From Cyanobacteria bacterium UBA11370 (GTDB taxonomy: Bacteria > Cyanobacteriota > Cyanobacteriia > Cyanobacteriales > Coleofasciculaceae), in NCBI GenBank assembly GCA_003486645.1, contig DNGI01000047.1, positions 1 to 64,000 on the forward strand: a stretch of 64,000 nt of DNA, written 5' to 3'. The notes below the pieces were generated by a model, which saw only the letters and a list, made by a program, of their open reading frames with translations, had not been told where the DNA came from and did no database searches. Made by a program: the position numbers and the translations under genes. Positions 63,801-64,000 of the stretch are shown in pieces; positions within the stretch are counted from its first letter, which is position 1; each line of letters opens with the position of its first letter.

Positions 63801-64000
63801 TAAAGGCCACTGATCAGCAGGTAAAACTTGATGAGACATTTGCTGACGAATTGCCTCTAACTCAGTGTTAACAAACTCCTCATCTTTCCCCCTTAAATCT
63901 AAAACTTTAATCTGATAAAAAGGCACATTTTCAATAATCTGCTGCTGACCATCCGGTAACACCACAGCCCGGAGCATATCATGACGTTCAATTAATCTTT
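60888..64000 (-). CDS. NRPS: cyclization domain, A, PCP (5' end outside window)
   Basis: The frame stays open to the window edge (RLIERHDMLRAVV), so the gene begins further right; the ATG at 63977 is internal. Counting from it, residues about 1-400 are a heterocyclization (Cy) domain: SYDLQVFDAWS has the DxxxxD pair replacing HHxxxDG, ILGDFTSVTLLAVD and PVIFTSTLGF are further Cy motifs. The A domain is of the NHDLSVYDIFG type seen with Cys-activating modules; pocket residues read D-L-Y-N-I-G-V-L-W, near but not equal to the Cys code. A PCP (FFDLGGNSLLITK) ends it. It should form a thiazoline or oxazoline before the PKS. No oxidase domain is seen, so the ring may stay reduced. Confidence 0.92.
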   Translation of the reverse strand, partial: RLIERHDMLRAVVLPDGQQQIIENVPFYQIKVLDLRGKDEEFVNTELEAIRQQMSHQVLPADQWPLFEFRATRLDGEGVRLHISYDLQVFDAWSLFRLFDEWFQLYQNPQMKLKPLDLSFRDYVLAEQALQETELYKRSQDYWLNRLDTLPPAPDLPLAKSPQQLKQYRTKRYETSIEQTQWQQLKQRAAKVGLTPSGVLLAAFAEIITLWNKNPQFTLNLALFNRLPLHPQVNDILGDFTSVTLLAVDHSTSESFTNRSLRLQKQLWQDLEHRYFSGVRVVRELSRRKGTAPHAMPVIFTSTLGFSSLGQETLTFSHFGELVYGISQASQAWMDIQVWEEKETLTFNWDVVEELFPEGLIEDMFGAYCCFIEQLATSESAWVETTRQLLPPTQLAQRDSINATAAPIPDKLLHELFTAQVKIRGNERAVISSERNLTYQELYERSNQVGLRLRQLGVIPNKLVAVVMEKGWEQIVAVMGILMSGAAYVPIDPGLPEERFLYLLENSEAEIILTQSWLNDKLSFPDQIYRLCIDKEDVATKSKKMLQPVQKPEDLAYVIYTSGSTGLPKGVMITHRNAVNAVTYTNEHFNVSSQDRILALTALNHDLSVYDIFGLLSAGGTIILPDACRVKDPAHWADLIVREQGTLWNSVPAMMEMLVDYAESQSVALPDSLRLAIMGGDWLPVSLPNRLKTLVPQIQILSVGGPTETTLWNIGYLIEKVDPNWKSIPYGQPMANSNYYILNEALEDCPVWVRGQMYCAGVQLAKGYWRDKEKTNANFITHPRTGERLYRTGDLGRYLPDGNIEFLGREDFQIKIRGHRIEAGEIEAALMEHSAVRSAIITAVGKEHSKEQLIAYIVPKEKFAISIEEISEFLKKKLPAYMMPSAFVFLETLPLSTNGKVDRRLLPTEESLLQKVETAYIAPQTDIETILASVWQEVLELEKVGVNDNFFDLGGNSLLITKTYQKIKDKLPNNQLNSFSLVDFFNSPTIRSLAHHLSKANPTNSFNQEFTELEQNLSRRKHLLKQRFERSREVSP

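Noticed and set aside
60888-63977. ATG at 63977 as true gene start
   Set aside because: The frame stays open to the window edge with in-frame Cy-domain sequence upstream (LIERHDMLRA), so the start lies outside the window.
1-64000. tRNA or rRNA genes, riboswitches
   Set aside because: I saw no cloverleaf-like or rRNA-like sequence, and no recognisable riboswitch in the larger intergenic regions. A covariance-model scan was not possible here.

Overview
The DNA comes from a cyanobacterium, probably filamentous. The HIP1 octamer GCGATCGC recurs throughout, short tandem heptamer repeats of the cyanobacterial STRR type lie between and inside genes, and both the polysaccharide genes and the very large NRPS/PKS genes are typical of filamentous strains. 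I see no tRNA, rRNA, CRISPR array or intact insertion sequence.

Left part (about 1-20.5 kb): a cell-surface polysaccharide locus. It holds a Wzx-type flippase, an O-antigen ligase/Wzy-type polymerase, a Wzc-like co-polymerase/tyrosine kinase, four GT4-type glycosyltransferases, a GT2 enzyme, a GT39-like membrane glycosyltransferase, a predicted GT-A enzyme of unassigned family, a PAPS-dependent sulfotransferase, a zinc-ribbon methyltransferase, a left-handed beta-helix acyltransferase and two tandem exported right-handed beta-helix proteins. Most genes read leftward; two genes and one small membrane-protein ORF (3059-5082) read rightward. The set suggests a Wzx/Wzy-dependent, probably sulfated and otherwise decorated exopolysaccharide. 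No Wza-type exporter or initiating phosphoglycosyltransferase is in the window.

Middle (20.5-21.2 kb): a boundary with one doubtful small ORF, a strong palindrome/terminator candidate, a weak Fur-box-like site and what may be an IS end.

Right part (21.2-64 kb, running off the right edge): one leftward hybrid PKS/NRPS cluster. In order of transcription: Cy-A-PCP (5' end outside the window); KS-AT-cMT-KR-ACP; TubC-type docking-C-A(Gly)-PCP; stand-alone C; half-C-A(Dab-like)-PCP-C-A(Gly)-PCP-C; stand-alone TauD/SyrP-like oxygenase; interface-like C*-A(Asp)-PCP-E; stand-alone C; diaminobutyrate aminotransferase; half-C-A(Dab-like)-PCP-C-TauD; interface-like C*-A(Asp)-PCP-reductase; methyltransferase; class III aminotransferase. 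Specificity-pocket residues read by eye give Gly twice, Asp twice, and an acidic pocket fitting diaminobutyrate twice. Two TauD oxygenases paired with interface-like domains before the two Asp modules are the known signature of beta-hydroxyaspartate siderophores.

The proposed product is an azoline (thiazoline or oxazoline)-polyketide-Gly-Dab-Gly-(OH)Asp-Dab-(OH)Asp chain, reductively released and possibly aminated. It would combine a yersiniabactin-like heterocycle/PKS half with a cyanochelin-like beta-hydroxyaspartate half. This is the most interesting content. A second theme is that tandem repeats and hairpin repeats found between genes also sit in frame inside NRPS loops.
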